This document shows positions 34,562-42,796 of a stretch of DNA of 51,619 nucleotides, one piece after another. Location of the stretch: positions 1 through 51,619 of the forward strand of contig SSTA01000098.1 of the NCBI GenBank assembly GCA_009469685.1. Direction: 5' to 3'. The translations under genes were made by a program, and so were the position numbers. Source of the stretch: Azonexaceae bacterium. GTDB taxonomy: Bacteria; Pseudomonadota; Gammaproteobacteria; Burkholderiales; Rhodocyclaceae. How positions within the stretch are numbered: position 1 is the first letter of the stretch; each line of letters starts with the position of its first letter. The notes under the pieces are model-generated. The model made no database searches. It was given only the letters and a program-made list of their open reading frames with translations, and had not been told where the DNA came from.

Positions 34562-34951
34562 ATGACCCCTCGCTCCATCAAATTCGCTCTTGCCAGTATT
34601 CTCCTCGCCGCCAGCGTTGGGAGCGCCTTCGCCGATGCGGCGAACGACGAGAAGATGAAGAAGCTCGCCACCAGTGCCGGCTGTTTCACCTGCCACGCCG
34701 TCAGCGGCAAAGGCCCGACTGCCGCCGGCACCGACAAGCCGATCGGCCCCGCTTGGGCTGAAGTAGCCAAGATGTACGGCGGCAAGCCTGGTGCTGCCGA
34801 TTTCCTCACTCGCGTTGTTCTGGAGGGCTCTAACCCCTACTCCAGCCACTGGAAGAACAAGGTTTCCGGTGTTGCGATGCCCCCCAACGCCGTCGCCATC
34901 TCCGAAACCGACGCCCGCTCGCTGGTGTTCTGGATTCTTTCAATGAAGTAA
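34562..34951 (+). CDS. Periplasmic monoheme c-type cytochrome
   Basis: 129 aa with a signal peptide ending SAFA-DAANDE. The heme site is CFTCH (C41, C44, H45) and the Met ligand is likely M106 in VAMPPNAV. The C-terminus ARSLVFWILSMK is typical of class I c-type cytochromes of the c551/c552 size with a longer loop. It probably carries electrons from the quinoprotein to the terminal oxidase. It stands 140 bp after the response regulator with CCGGAG before the ATG, and is closed by a bidirectional terminator. Confidence 0.92.
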   Translation: MTPRSIKFALASILLAASVGSAFADAANDEKMKKLATSAGCFTCHAVSGKGPTAAGTDKPIGPAWAEVAKMYGGKPGAADFLTRVVLEGSNPYSSHWKNKVSGVAMPPNAVAISETDARSLVFWILSMK

Positions 34952-34970
34952 TGCCTCATCACGCACTTGG

Positions 34971-34998
34971 AAAAAAGCCGGGTTTCCCCGGCTTTTTT
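34971..34998. terminator. Bidirectional intrinsic terminator
   Basis: AAAAAAGCCGGG-TTTC-CCCGGCTTTTTT serves both the cytochrome gene (+) and the convergent sigma-54 activator gene (-). Confidence 0.9.
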
Positions 34999-36812
34999 CA
35001 TGAGCCGTCGCGGGCGACGGCATTGGGCCGGCCCCGTTGAGCCTCCAATTTGCGGTAGAGGGTGGTCCGGGTAATCCCAAGCTCGCGGGCCGCAGCGGAG
35101 ACATTGCCGCCATGCCGGGCCAGCGTCTCCTGGACCAGTCGTGCCTGAACCGCCCGCAGGTCCGCGCCAGATGAGCCTTTACTGACTTGAGACTCAAGAA
35201 TTTCTTGCGGTAGATGCTCCACGTCGACCACCGCTTCCCCGTCGAGCAGAGCGATGGACAAACGCAGCACGTAGCGCAGTTGCCGAAGATTCCCGGGCCA
35301 GGAATAACGGCGCAGGAGCCGCAGCGCTTCCGGAGAGACCCGGATCGCCCGACTGGTGGATTCCTCAAGCAAAATTGCGTTCACCACGCGCACAAAATCG
35401 CTCCGCTCCCGGAGCGCAGGCAAAGAAACCGTCATTCCCGATAAGCGAAAGAACAGGTCAGCGCGAAAGACTCCTTGTGCCACCATGCTCTGCAAGGGCT
35501 GGTGGCTGGCGCAGACCAGGGCAATGTCCACGGGTTGTTCTACCGCCCCCCCCAGGGGAACCACTGCACGCGTTTCAAGTACCCGTAGCAGTACCGCCTG
35601 AAGTCCAAGGGGCATGTCGCCGATTTCGTCGAGAAACAGCGTTCCGCCATCGGCCTCGCGGATCTTGCCGGGAGCTCCGGAACGCCTTGCGCCGGTATAG
35701 GCGCCGTCGACGTAGCCAAACAACTCCGCTTCGATGAGCCCCGACGGAATGGCTGCACAGTTCACAGCGACAAAGGGTCCGTTCCGACGGCTCCCGCTGG
35801 CATGAAAAGCCCGCGCAAACCATTCCTTTCCACTGCCGGTTTCCCCCTGAATCAACAGGGGAATGTCCCTTTCCACGATGCGACGGGCACGCTCCACCGC
35901 CTCCGCCATACGGGAATCCTCGGATGGCAGGTCCTCCAGAGTACGCCAATCGCTGGCGCCAGCTCCCCCGGATGGCCTTGTCCAACGAGAGTTGCAACGG
36001 TGCTCGACGCGGACGAAACAGGGACGGCGCGCGAAAAGCGAAAGATCGATCGGTTGCCCGCTCCCGTCGCGACATCTACGAAGCACCTGCGACCACGGCA
36101 TCCCCTGGGAGGATGCCAGATTCCTTCCGGGAACCCAATCCTGCGGCAACATCGACTCCGCTGCCCTGTTCCGGGCGAGCAATCTGCCGTCCGAATCGAA
36201 AACTGCAAGCCCATCGAGAGGCGAACCAAGCAGCGCACTCTCCGACTGAACGCGCATGACGACTCCCACATCCGGCATGCCTTCAAGCAATCGATCCTCC
36301 ACCACGCACCGGTGGAGATCAAGCAGGGCGCGACCGCAGACAGGCTCGACGGGCTTCAGGGCCACAACCGCAAGCCACGCAGCCGGTCTGCCTTCCGGAC
36401 CGAAGACGGGAGCTGCCAAACCAAACAGGTCTCCACCCGTGCATCCCGATAAGCGTACGAGTCCGGATTCAAGGGAATCCCGGACAACGAAGGCATCGCC
36501 AAATAGCGCTGCGGCATCTGCCCCCAGCGCCAAGCCCAGGGCCGCCACCGCCTCTTGGGCCAAAGCATCTCCCAGAAGGGCGATGACGATCTGGGCTGCA
36601 TCGGTCAACAGCACCAAAGTCGAGGAGCCAATCAGCAACCGGCGAAACGCCTCTAGGACCGGCCTCGCGACGACCACGAGCGGATTCGCATTGTGATCCG
36701 CGAAAGCGCAGCCTGCCGTGCTCAAAGCTCCATCGCGCGAAATTTTCGATCCTGTCGGCTGCAATCCGCGGACTGCCAGGTTTGATCGTAGCGAGGTCAA
36801 TTTGCTTGCCAT
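34998..36812 (-). CDS. Sigma-54-dependent activator, AcoR-like, with GAYTGA loop
   Basis: 604 aa from ATG 36812 (MASKLTSLRS); the frame is open to a GTG at 36920 and the start is uncertain. An N-terminal GAF-like sensor region (about residues 40-250) is followed by the AAA+ domain: Walker A GETGSGKE, GAYTGA in place of GAFTGA, Walker B GGTLFLDEIGDMP, and RADLFFRLSGMTVSLP. A Fis-type helix-turn-helix closes it (GNVSAAARELGITRTTLYRKL). The F-to-Y change in the sigma-54-contacting loop occurs in some functional activators. It is divergent from the c551-like cytochrome, whose leader starts with a -24/-12 promoter, so that gene is a probable target. Confidence 0.9.
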   Translation of the reverse strand: MASKLTSLRSNLAVRGLQPTGSKISRDGALSTAGCAFADHNANPLVVVARPVLEAFRRLLIGSSTLVLLTDAAQIVIALLGDALAQEAVAALGLALGADAAALFGDAFVVRDSLESGLVRLSGCTGGDLFGLAAPVFGPEGRPAAWLAVVALKPVEPVCGRALLDLHRCVVEDRLLEGMPDVGVVMRVQSESALLGSPLDGLAVFDSDGRLLARNRAAESMLPQDWVPGRNLASSQGMPWSQVLRRCRDGSGQPIDLSLFARRPCFVRVEHRCNSRWTRPSGGAGASDWRTLEDLPSEDSRMAEAVERARRIVERDIPLLIQGETGSGKEWFARAFHASGSRRNGPFVAVNCAAIPSGLIEAELFGYVDGAYTGARRSGAPGKIREADGGTLFLDEIGDMPLGLQAVLLRVLETRAVVPLGGAVEQPVDIALVCASHQPLQSMVAQGVFRADLFFRLSGMTVSLPALRERSDFVRVVNAILLEESTSRAIRVSPEALRLLRRYSWPGNLRQLRYVLRLSIALLDGEAVVDVEHLPQEILESQVSKGSSGADLRAVQARLVQETLARHGGNVSAAARELGITRTTLYRKLEAQRGRPNAVARDGS

Positions 36813-37404
36813 GGCGCCAACATGCACGTTTCGTGCCGTAACCGAAATGGGCTCCAGCTCCCCCCAGGGCAATATTCCTTTGCTCCAGAGCTGAACAATT
36901 GCTACGCATCTGACCAGCACGTCTTACTGCCAGAGCCCTCCCGGGGATCGCCAAAAAACCTGGACATGGCTCTGTTTTTTATAGAGTTTTTGTAAAGGAT
37001 ATGATTTTTTTTCGGTTGGCACGCCCCGTGCTGGGGCAAGCTGTTGGTCGCTTGCCGCAAAGTCTCCCCGCGGGCGCCGCAGCAGTATTTGTTGCCCCAT
37101 CTCGACTTTTCAGCGGACGGGACCAACGGAGAAAGTTAGTAAGGAGATGTCACAGAATCTTTCTGCGGCACCGGCTCGGTCAACCAATCTTCGTATCAGA
37201 CGCTAATTTCTCACCGCCTTCGGAGAAATCTCGATGTCGTTTCGCCCGATTTGCCACAACCTGTCGGAACTTAGCCCTTCAGCGCGTACTCCTCGGGGCC
37301 TTACCGTTGGCGTCGCTGCTGAATCCCTTCAAACCTTCTGATGCTGGCGGGTCCCCCATGGGACCGGTCGCATTGTCTGACCCACCCAAGAAAGGAAAAT
37401 AACC
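36813..37404. other. Intergenic region between sigma-54 activator and c551-like cytochrome
   Basis: No gene is supported. It holds an AT-rich stretch (36975-37012), a sigma-54 promoter at 37017, and then a leader of about 360 nt before the cytochrome. An inverted repeat CAGAGCC/GGCTCTG (36931-36937 and 36968-36974) lies upstream of the promoter and could be an activator site or a hairpin. Confidence 0.5.
37017..37032 (+). promoter_or_regulatory. Sigma-54 promoter for the c551-like cytochrome
   Basis: TGGCACGCCCCGTGCT has the full -24 box and GTGC at -12 (one change from TTGC) with exact spacing. Confidence 0.75.
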
Positions 37405-37722
37405 ATGCTGCAGAAAACTCTCGTTCCCCTGGTTCTCGCCGCCGCCTGCGTTGCCCTTCCGGCCCAGGCCTCCGAAGCCATCGTCAAGAAAGCCCGCTGC
37501 GTCTCCTGCCACGCTGTCGACAAGAAGATGGTTGGTCCCTCCTACAAGGACGTCGCCGCCAAGTACAAGGGCGACGCCAGCGCCCCCGCGAAGCTTGCGG
37601 AAAAAGTTCGTGCCGGCGGCAGCGGCAACTGGGGACAGGTCCCCATGATGCCCCACGACAAGGAAAAGATCAGCGACGCCGATCTGGCCGAAGCCATCAA
37701 GTGGATTCTTTCGCTCCAGTAA
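37405..37722 (+). CDS. Cytochrome c551/c552 family protein
   Basis: 105 aa with a signal peptide (AAACVALPAQA-SEAIV). The mature ~83-residue protein has heme site CVSCH (C32, C35, H36), the KKMVGPSYKDVAAKYKGD helix and GGSGNWGQVPMMPH with the Met ligand (M81 or M82). It ends AIKWILSLQ. This is the classic c8 pattern of small electron carriers such as cytochrome c551, known electron acceptors of quinoprotein alcohol dehydrogenases. AAGGAAAATAACC precedes the ATG. It has a terminator and a distant sigma-54 promoter. Confidence 0.94.
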   Translation: MLQKTLVPLVLAAACVALPAQASEAIVKKARCVSCHAVDKKMVGPSYKDVAAKYKGDASAPAKLAEKVRAGGSGNWGQVPMMPHDKEKISDADLAEAIKWILSLQ

Positions 37723-37728
37723 GCGATC

Positions 37729-37758
37729 GAGGGGGGGCGCAATGCCCCCCTCTTTTCC
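37729..37758 (+). terminator. Intrinsic terminator after c551-like gene
   Basis: GAGGGGGGGC/GCCCCCCTC hairpin with a short loop is followed by TTTT. Confidence 0.75.
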
Positions 37759-37781
37759 CTGTCTTTCCGTAGGTTCTCGGC

Positions 37782-38312
37782 CTAGGTTCTGCTACGCCCC
37801 GGGAGCATGCGGCTGAAAGTGCCATCCCGTCGGAACGCATGCAGGAGGGCAGCTCCCACGTGGACTCCGACTAGGCCCATCCCTCCCCACACAAGAATCT
37901 CATGGGCAAGTTTGAATGCTTCATTCAAATTCTTGTCCGGCCACCCTGCCTTGGGAAGCGGCACACCAAAGAACTTCATCGGGTATTCGGTAAAGGACGA
38001 CGAGAGATAGCCTGCCAGAGGGGCCAGAACCAGAAAGACATAGAGCCCGTGGTGGACCGCCTTGGCGGCAAGAATTTCGATGCGGCGACCCGACAAGGCC
38101 GGCGGAGCACTATACCGGCGCCACATCAGCCGCATCAAGACCAGCAGGAAAGCAAGCAGGCCGAGCGATTTGTGCAGGCTGAATGCAGCGCTACGCTCGG
38201 GGCCTTTAGGAATATCGAGCATGGTCCAGCCGAGCCAGAACAGCCAGAGCACCAGGGCAGCCTGGAGCCAATGCACCGCCACTGCGGGCAAACTATAACG
38301 CTGTATCGCCAA
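37782..38312 (-). CDS. Cytochrome b561-family membrane protein
   Basis: 176 aa with four TM helices. It begins RYSLPAVAVHWLQAALV, in which the first heme-ligating His lies, and continues with FSLHKSLGLLAFLLVLMRL, VHHGLYVFLVLAPLAGYLSS and AHEILVWGGMGLVGVHVGAALLHAF, supplying the remaining His ligands. The family is a di-heme b-type quinone-linked electron carrier of the inner membrane. It lies among periplasmic cytochromes c of the alcohol-oxidation locus and could link them to the quinone pool, which is inferred from context. Confidence 0.9.
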   Translation of the reverse strand: MAIQRYSLPAVAVHWLQAALVLWLFWLGWTMLDIPKGPERSAAFSLHKSLGLLAFLLVLMRLMWRRYSAPPALSGRRIEILAAKAVHHGLYVFLVLAPLAGYLSSSFTEYPMKFFGVPLPKAGWPDKNLNEAFKLAHEILVWGGMGLVGVHVGAALLHAFRRDGTFSRMLPGRSRT

Positions 38313-38401
38313 TCGCTTTTCCTTCCGGAACCACGCCCGCGCGTCCTGCGCGGCAGTTGGCGCCGATCCGGCGCAGCCGGATCGGACCGGATGTCACGAG
38401 T

Positions 38402-39244
38402 TCAGCCAGGCTGATGAGTGATCCCGTGGCGCTTGAAGATCCCGGCAATCGTGCCGTCGTTCTTCAATTCGACCACTGCCTTCGACAAGGCACTCGCCAG
38501 GTCCATTTCCTCAGCCTTGACGGCCATGCCTATGGGCCAATTTCCAACCCGCAGTTCGGGCATCTCGACCGTATCGATGGAGAAACCCGACTGACCCTGC
38601 AGCGCCGCTTCGAGTTCTGCGCGCGGACCCATGATCGCAGCGATACCGCCACTGACAAGGCTCTTGGCCGCTTCGCCATTGGATTTGAAGTGCACCACGT
38701 TTTCGCGCAGTCGCCCGTTCAAAGCGGAGAGCAAGAAGTGATCCGACAGCGTCGCCAACTCAACGCCGATTTTTTCGCGGGTAAAGACCTCGAGCGCCAC
38801 CGCCGCCGACCCGACCACCCTCTGGACCTTGGCAGGATTGCGGGCAATGGCGATGGATTCGCGATGATAGGGTCCGAAAATTCTGACCTTATCGTTTTGC
38901 TTGGCAAGATGCTCGTCCACCGGCACGTGCATCATGACGTCGGCTGGCTGGGTTCCGAGGTAGTGCCCCTTCCAGACCATATTGCGCAGATCGTCGCTCA
39001 TGTCCTCATCGGCATTGAATCCGACGACCTCGGCAGTCAATCCCAATTTCTCAGCGAGCGCCCGACCCACTTCAGCATCGATGCCCTTGGCATTGGCCGA
39101 ATAGGGTGGAAAATCGTTGTAGACGGCGATCCGCAAGCGGCCCCGCTTGCGGATCGCGTCAAGTTCATCTGCCGCTACGGGAAGTACCCCGGCCAAGGGC
39201 AAGGCGGCCAAACCCTTCAGCCAGAGACGGCGATCATTCGACAT
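38402..39244 (-). CDS. Periplasmic family-3 binding protein, MxaJ/XoxJ-like, of the quinoprotein system
   Basis: 280 aa from ATG 39244, which overlaps the pedF end by 11 bp; the frame is open to 39439 but only over pedF. Its signal sequence resembles a Tat/Sec leader (SNDRRLWLKGLAALPLAGVL). The body begins LDAIRKRGRLRIAVYNDFPPYS and continues as a type-3 solute-binding fold (GIDAEVGRALAEKLGL, VGGIAAIMG-like segments). MxaJ/XoxJ proteins of this fold sit next to PQQ dehydrogenases and cytochromes and are thought to help activate the enzyme rather than transport solute. No ABC permease is nearby, which supports that reading. Confidence 0.85.
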   Translation of the reverse strand: MSNDRRLWLKGLAALPLAGVLPVAADELDAIRKRGRLRIAVYNDFPPYSANAKGIDAEVGRALAEKLGLTAEVVGFNADEDMSDDLRNMVWKGHYLGTQPADVMMHVPVDEHLAKQNDKVRIFGPYHRESIAIARNPAKVQRVVGSAAVALEVFTREKIGVELATLSDHFLLSALNGRLRENVVHFKSNGEAAKSLVSGGIAAIMGPRAELEAALQGQSGFSIDTVEMPELRVGNWPIGMAVKAEEMDLASALSKAVVELKNDGTIAGIFKRHGITHQPG

Positions 39245-39662
39245 GCACGGCTTCCAGGTAAGCACGGATCGCCCACATCGCTTCCTGCTTGAAGGTCCCT
39301 TCAAACGGAGGCATATAGACGCGACCGTCGCGAACCGAACCCTTACGAACGCGCTGCATGAAAATCTCGTCCCCCTCGTCGCCGAGCGGAAGATAACGCA
39401 GATCCGGGGCAATGCCGCCGGAGATGGCTTCCAGGCCATGGCAACGGGCGCAGTTCTGGTTGTAGGCGGAAGTACCGATCTTGATTGCGGTTTCGTTCTT
39501 ACGGTAGGGGTTGCTCTTCAACCACTCGTCCCCGACGGGCTTCAGTCCGGTGGTGTCGACGGCTTGCGGCACAACGTCGCCGTGGGAGAACACGGGGGTG
39601 GAAGCAGCGGAAATCAGGCAGGCTACCGCAAGCGACGACAAAAAGCGGAAGGAAATGTTCAC
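39234..39662 (-). CDS. pedF: Cytochrome c-550 PedF
   Basis: 142 aa with a signal peptide (SAASTPVFS-HGDVVP). It has the PedF pattern QAVDTTGLKPVGDEWLKSNPY, the heme site CARCH (C71, C74, H75) followed by GLEAISGGIAPDLR, and the Met ligand M117 in VYMPPFEG. In Pseudomonas putida PedF is the cytochrome serving the PedE/PedH alcohol dehydrogenases. AAGGAGCC precedes the ATG, and a -24/-12 promoter lies 49 bp upstream. It is co-transcribed with the XoxJ-like gene and divergent from the second sigma-54 activator. Confidence 0.94.
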   Translation of the reverse strand: MNISFRFLSSLAVACLISAASTPVFSHGDVVPQAVDTTGLKPVGDEWLKSNPYRKNETAIKIGTSAYNQNCARCHGLEAISGGIAPDLRYLPLGDEGDEIFMQRVRKGSVRDGRVYMPPFEGTFKQEAMWAIRAYLEAVHVE

Positions 39663-39710
39663 ATTGGCTCCTTATAAGTTTGCGGACAACGGCGATAAAC
39701 CCTGGATTTG

Positions 39711-39726
39711 AGCAAGTCCCATACCA
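39711..39726 (-). promoter_or_regulatory. Sigma-54 promoter of pedF
   Basis: TGGTATGGGACTTGCT on the minus strand has GG and GC with exact 10-bp spacing and a full TTGCT. Further upstream GTGTT/AACAC (around 39851-39869) is a candidate activator dyad. Confidence 0.8.
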
Positions 39727-39910
39727 CGCTCTGCGCCAGGTGAGGGGAATCGCAGTTTACACGTTAACGCGCGAAAAGTTACGTTGGCGTACGCCTCGGG
39801 GAGAAAATCCTCCGCTGCCCTGCTCCGCCTATTGCTAATAAAATGTGCAGGTGTTACGTTATTAAACACAAAAATATAGAAAAGATAACAAAAGAGGAGT
39901 GGAGCAGCAG

Positions 39911-41908
39911 ATGGGACAATTACAGCAGTCTGCCGAAGGCCATGGGGCTCGGCTGAAGCTTGCGCGAGAAATTTTCTTCAATCAGGGTGACCTGCCCGAA
40001 GGTTTGGTGGATCCTCTGGTTTTGCGTTCCTGGGAACGCTGTAGGCGCTTCGGCTTGGCCGAATCCGGTTTCATCCCGGCTTCGGATTCCCTTGATCGCG
40101 TCGCTCTGAAGACCGAACTTGATCGTCAACGTAACTTGATCGCGGTAAGCCGCCCGATCATGGAACACGTCTTTGAGCAAATCCGGGAATCCAGCAGCAT
40201 GGTCATTTTGGCCGACGCAAACGGATTGCTGCTTCACACCCTCGGCGATCCGGATTTCGTCAGCCGTGCCGACCGGGTCACCCTTTCTCCGGGTGCCTCC
40301 TGGGATGAAAACCGCCGCGGCACCAATGCCATCGGCACCGCTCTGGCGGAAGAGGGCTACGCGGCGATTCTGGGCGCCGAGCATTTTCTGGAGCACAACA
40401 GTTTCCTGACCTGTTGTGCGAGTCCCATTTTCGGCCCGGACGGGAGGCTCCTGGGGGTCATCGACATCTCGGGAGACTACCGGAACCAGCAGCGTCATAC
40501 CCTCGGGCTCGTACGCTTGTCTTCTCAGATCGTCGAACGCCGCCTCTTCGAGCACAACCACAGCCGCGACATTCTCGTGTGCTTCCACCCCAATGGGGAA
40601 TACCTGGGCAGTCCCAAGGAAGGGATGGCTGCAGTTTCCCCGGACGGTCAGATCCTGGCGATCAATCGCGCCGGATTGGATCTCTTGGGAATTCGCAGAG
40701 TCGAAGCGGTTCGGCGCGATTTCTCCATGGTCTTCGAAACCAATCTCTCAGGCTTGATCGATCGCTTGCGGCCCGATTCCCAGGCTCTGAGCGAAATCTC
40801 GGTGAACGGCGGACGCTTCCAGGTCCAGTTGCGCGGGCAGATTCCTGCTTCGACCTTCTCGGGAAGGATTTTCGACGACACGTCGATCGCTGCCAGGCCG
40901 CCAAGACGCCAGGAAGGCGCTCCAAATTCGCTGCTCACCCTCGACACCCTGAACGCCGGCGACCCCCAATTTCAGTCTGCCATCGCACGGGCAAGGCGCA
41001 TTCTCGGGAAGGACATTCCCATCCTCATCCAGGGCGAGTCCGGCGCCGGCAAGGAAATGTTCGCCAAAGCGTTCCACAACTCAGGGACTCGTCGCAGCGG
41101 CCCGTTCATCGCCCTGAATTGCGCGGCGATCCCCGAGACCCTCATCGAATCGGAACTCTTCGGATACCAGGGTGGGGCATTTACAGGTGCCCGCAAGGAA
41201 GGTGCTCCAGGAAAGATTCAGCAGGCCCATGGCGGAACCTTGTTCCTCGACGAGATCGGGGACATGCCCCTCAATCTCCAGGCCCGCCTGTTACGGGTCT
41301 TGCAGGAACGCAGCATCACTCCGCTCGGGAGTTGCCGTGCCGTCCAGGTGGACATATCCCTGGTCTGCGCAACCCATCGTCGCTTGCGTGAGGAAGTCGC
41401 GCGGGGCAGTTTCCGCGAAGATCTTTATTATCGCCTCAACGGACTCTGCGTCACGCTTCCGGCGCTGCGCGAACGGAACGACTTGCGCATTTTGGCGGAA
41501 GCGCTCGTGCGAGGTGAAGTGGGCACGAATAGCGCGGTTCGCTTTTCGGAAGCAGCCATGCGGGCAATGGAACGCTATCCCTGGCCCGGCAATATTCGCC
41601 AACTGAGCAATGTCATCCGTGTCGCCCTTGCGCTCCTCGACGAACACGAAACGGTGATTACCGAAAACCACTTGCCCGAAGAGCTCTTTGAACTGAAGAG
41701 CGACTCACCGGGATCTGCGGCCAGCGGCTCCGAAGCGCAAGCCGGAACAAGTTTCGGCCCGACTGGCGAAGGAAGTCGCAGTCTTGAGGAAATTGGCAGA
41801 CAAGCCGCCCTGCGCGCCCTCGATACGGTCGGCGGAAATATCTCCGCCGCCGCCCGTCAACTCGGCATCAGCCGCAATACGCTCTATCGCAAGTTGGGGC
41901 GCCTGTAG
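39911..41908 (+). CDS. Sigma-54-dependent activator, AcoR-like
   Basis: 665 aa from ATG 39911 behind GAGGAG; a GTG at 39899 is an alternative. The N-terminus has the AcoR-type segment RSWERCRRFGLAESGF and a GAF domain (about 80-210, SRPIMEHVFEQIRESSSMVI and RRGTNAIGTAL), then a PAS-like part (about 240-320). The AAA+ domain follows: GESGAGKE, GAFTGARKEG, LFLDEIGDMP and REDLYYRLNGL. A Fis-type helix-turn-helix ends it (GNISAAARQLGISRNTLYRKL). Such regulators control acetoin, acetone and alcohol metabolism. Divergence from pedF with its -24/-12 promoter makes the pedF/dehydrogenase set its likely target. Confidence 0.93.
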   Translation: MGQLQQSAEGHGARLKLAREIFFNQGDLPEGLVDPLVLRSWERCRRFGLAESGFIPASDSLDRVALKTELDRQRNLIAVSRPIMEHVFEQIRESSSMVILADANGLLLHTLGDPDFVSRADRVTLSPGASWDENRRGTNAIGTALAEEGYAAILGAEHFLEHNSFLTCCASPIFGPDGRLLGVIDISGDYRNQQRHTLGLVRLSSQIVERRLFEHNHSRDILVCFHPNGEYLGSPKEGMAAVSPDGQILAINRAGLDLLGIRRVEAVRRDFSMVFETNLSGLIDRLRPDSQALSEISVNGGRFQVQLRGQIPASTFSGRIFDDTSIAARPPRRQEGAPNSLLTLDTLNAGDPQFQSAIARARRILGKDIPILIQGESGAGKEMFAKAFHNSGTRRSGPFIALNCAAIPETLIESELFGYQGGAFTGARKEGAPGKIQQAHGGTLFLDEIGDMPLNLQARLLRVLQERSITPLGSCRAVQVDISLVCATHRRLREEVARGSFREDLYYRLNGLCVTLPALRERNDLRILAEALVRGEVGTNSAVRFSEAAMRAMERYPWPGNIRQLSNVIRVALALLDEHETVITENHLPEELFELKSDSPGSAASGSEAQAGTSFGPTGEGSRSLEEIGRQAALRALDTVGGNISAAARQLGISRNTLYRKLGRL

Positions 41909-42660
41909 CCCGCCGCGCTCGCGGCGGATTGAATCCTGCCTGCAGCTTCCGCAACTAGGGCTTTGCCGATTGCACGATGGAGAGCATCCGGGTCTACCGG
42001 TTTGCTGACGAAATCGTTCATGCCGGCAATGAAACGGGCTCCCGGTCTCCTGCAAGAGCATAGGCGGTCAAGGCATTTCTCGGGACCGGCGCGCCCACCG
42101 GTTTAGGCATCACGGTGCGCATGGCGGCGGAGAAAAAAGAGGAGAATCGTCGCTGCCGCCCAGAGAATTCCAAGGGACGCCAGCGTCGTCTTGAGTGCGC
42201 GGCGCCGAAGATCGCCCAGCACTTCCTCCTGATCCACTCTTGGCAAGAGGACCCAGGTCCTACCTTTGATGGGCTCGGCTGCTGCGCCCACCGGAACGCC
42301 GCGACAGTCTACGCCATCGATCTCCAGTGTGCCTTGAACGAGAGCCTGGTAGGCAGGCAGTGAGCTTTGGCCGGTGGGGAGCCGCGCCATCCCGGACTCG
42401 TCATGCGGACAGGCGGCAGCAAGACCGTGGAACATCCAATCCTCCGCTGCTCTGCACAGGCCGTGTCTCCGCACAACGCGTGGGTCACGCCCAGGAGCGC
42501 AACGTCGGAAGCAGGCAAGCTGCAAGGTCAACGTTCAGGATCACATCGGCAGGAGGTCAACCATCCTGAGCAGCGTCGTCAACGATCCGAGCAGCCGGGG
42601 GCAATTCGGCCGTCCTATACTCGATCAGAGCGGCAAAGCATCAGACAATCGTGATCGAGA
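41909..42660 (-). pseudogene. Degraded hybrid sensor histidine kinase remnant
   Basis: Two pieces of a signalling protein remain on the minus strand. At 42103-42531 there is part of an extracytoplasmic sensor ending in VDQEEVLGDLRRRALK and a TM helix with FFLRRHAHRDA. At 41909-42109 sits the end of a receiver domain, ALTAYALAGDRE, then in another frame AGMNDFVSKPVDPDALHRAI. Between them the HAMP, kinase and ATPase parts are missing. Frames shift at least near 42048 and again upstream of 42531, where LNVDLAACLLPTLRSW reads in a different frame. It is thus a decayed gene with a large internal deletion. Boundaries are approximate. Confidence 0.6.
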
Positions 42661-42796
42661 TTCGTAAAGGTTCACAACCCGTAAACTTGCCCGCCCGACA
42701 ACGCCGCCTCGCCATCAATGGCGTCTGTGCTGTTCTGGTCATCTAAATCCAACAAGCGCCACCGCGGTAACATTGGGGTTTTTCTTCTCAGCTCTC

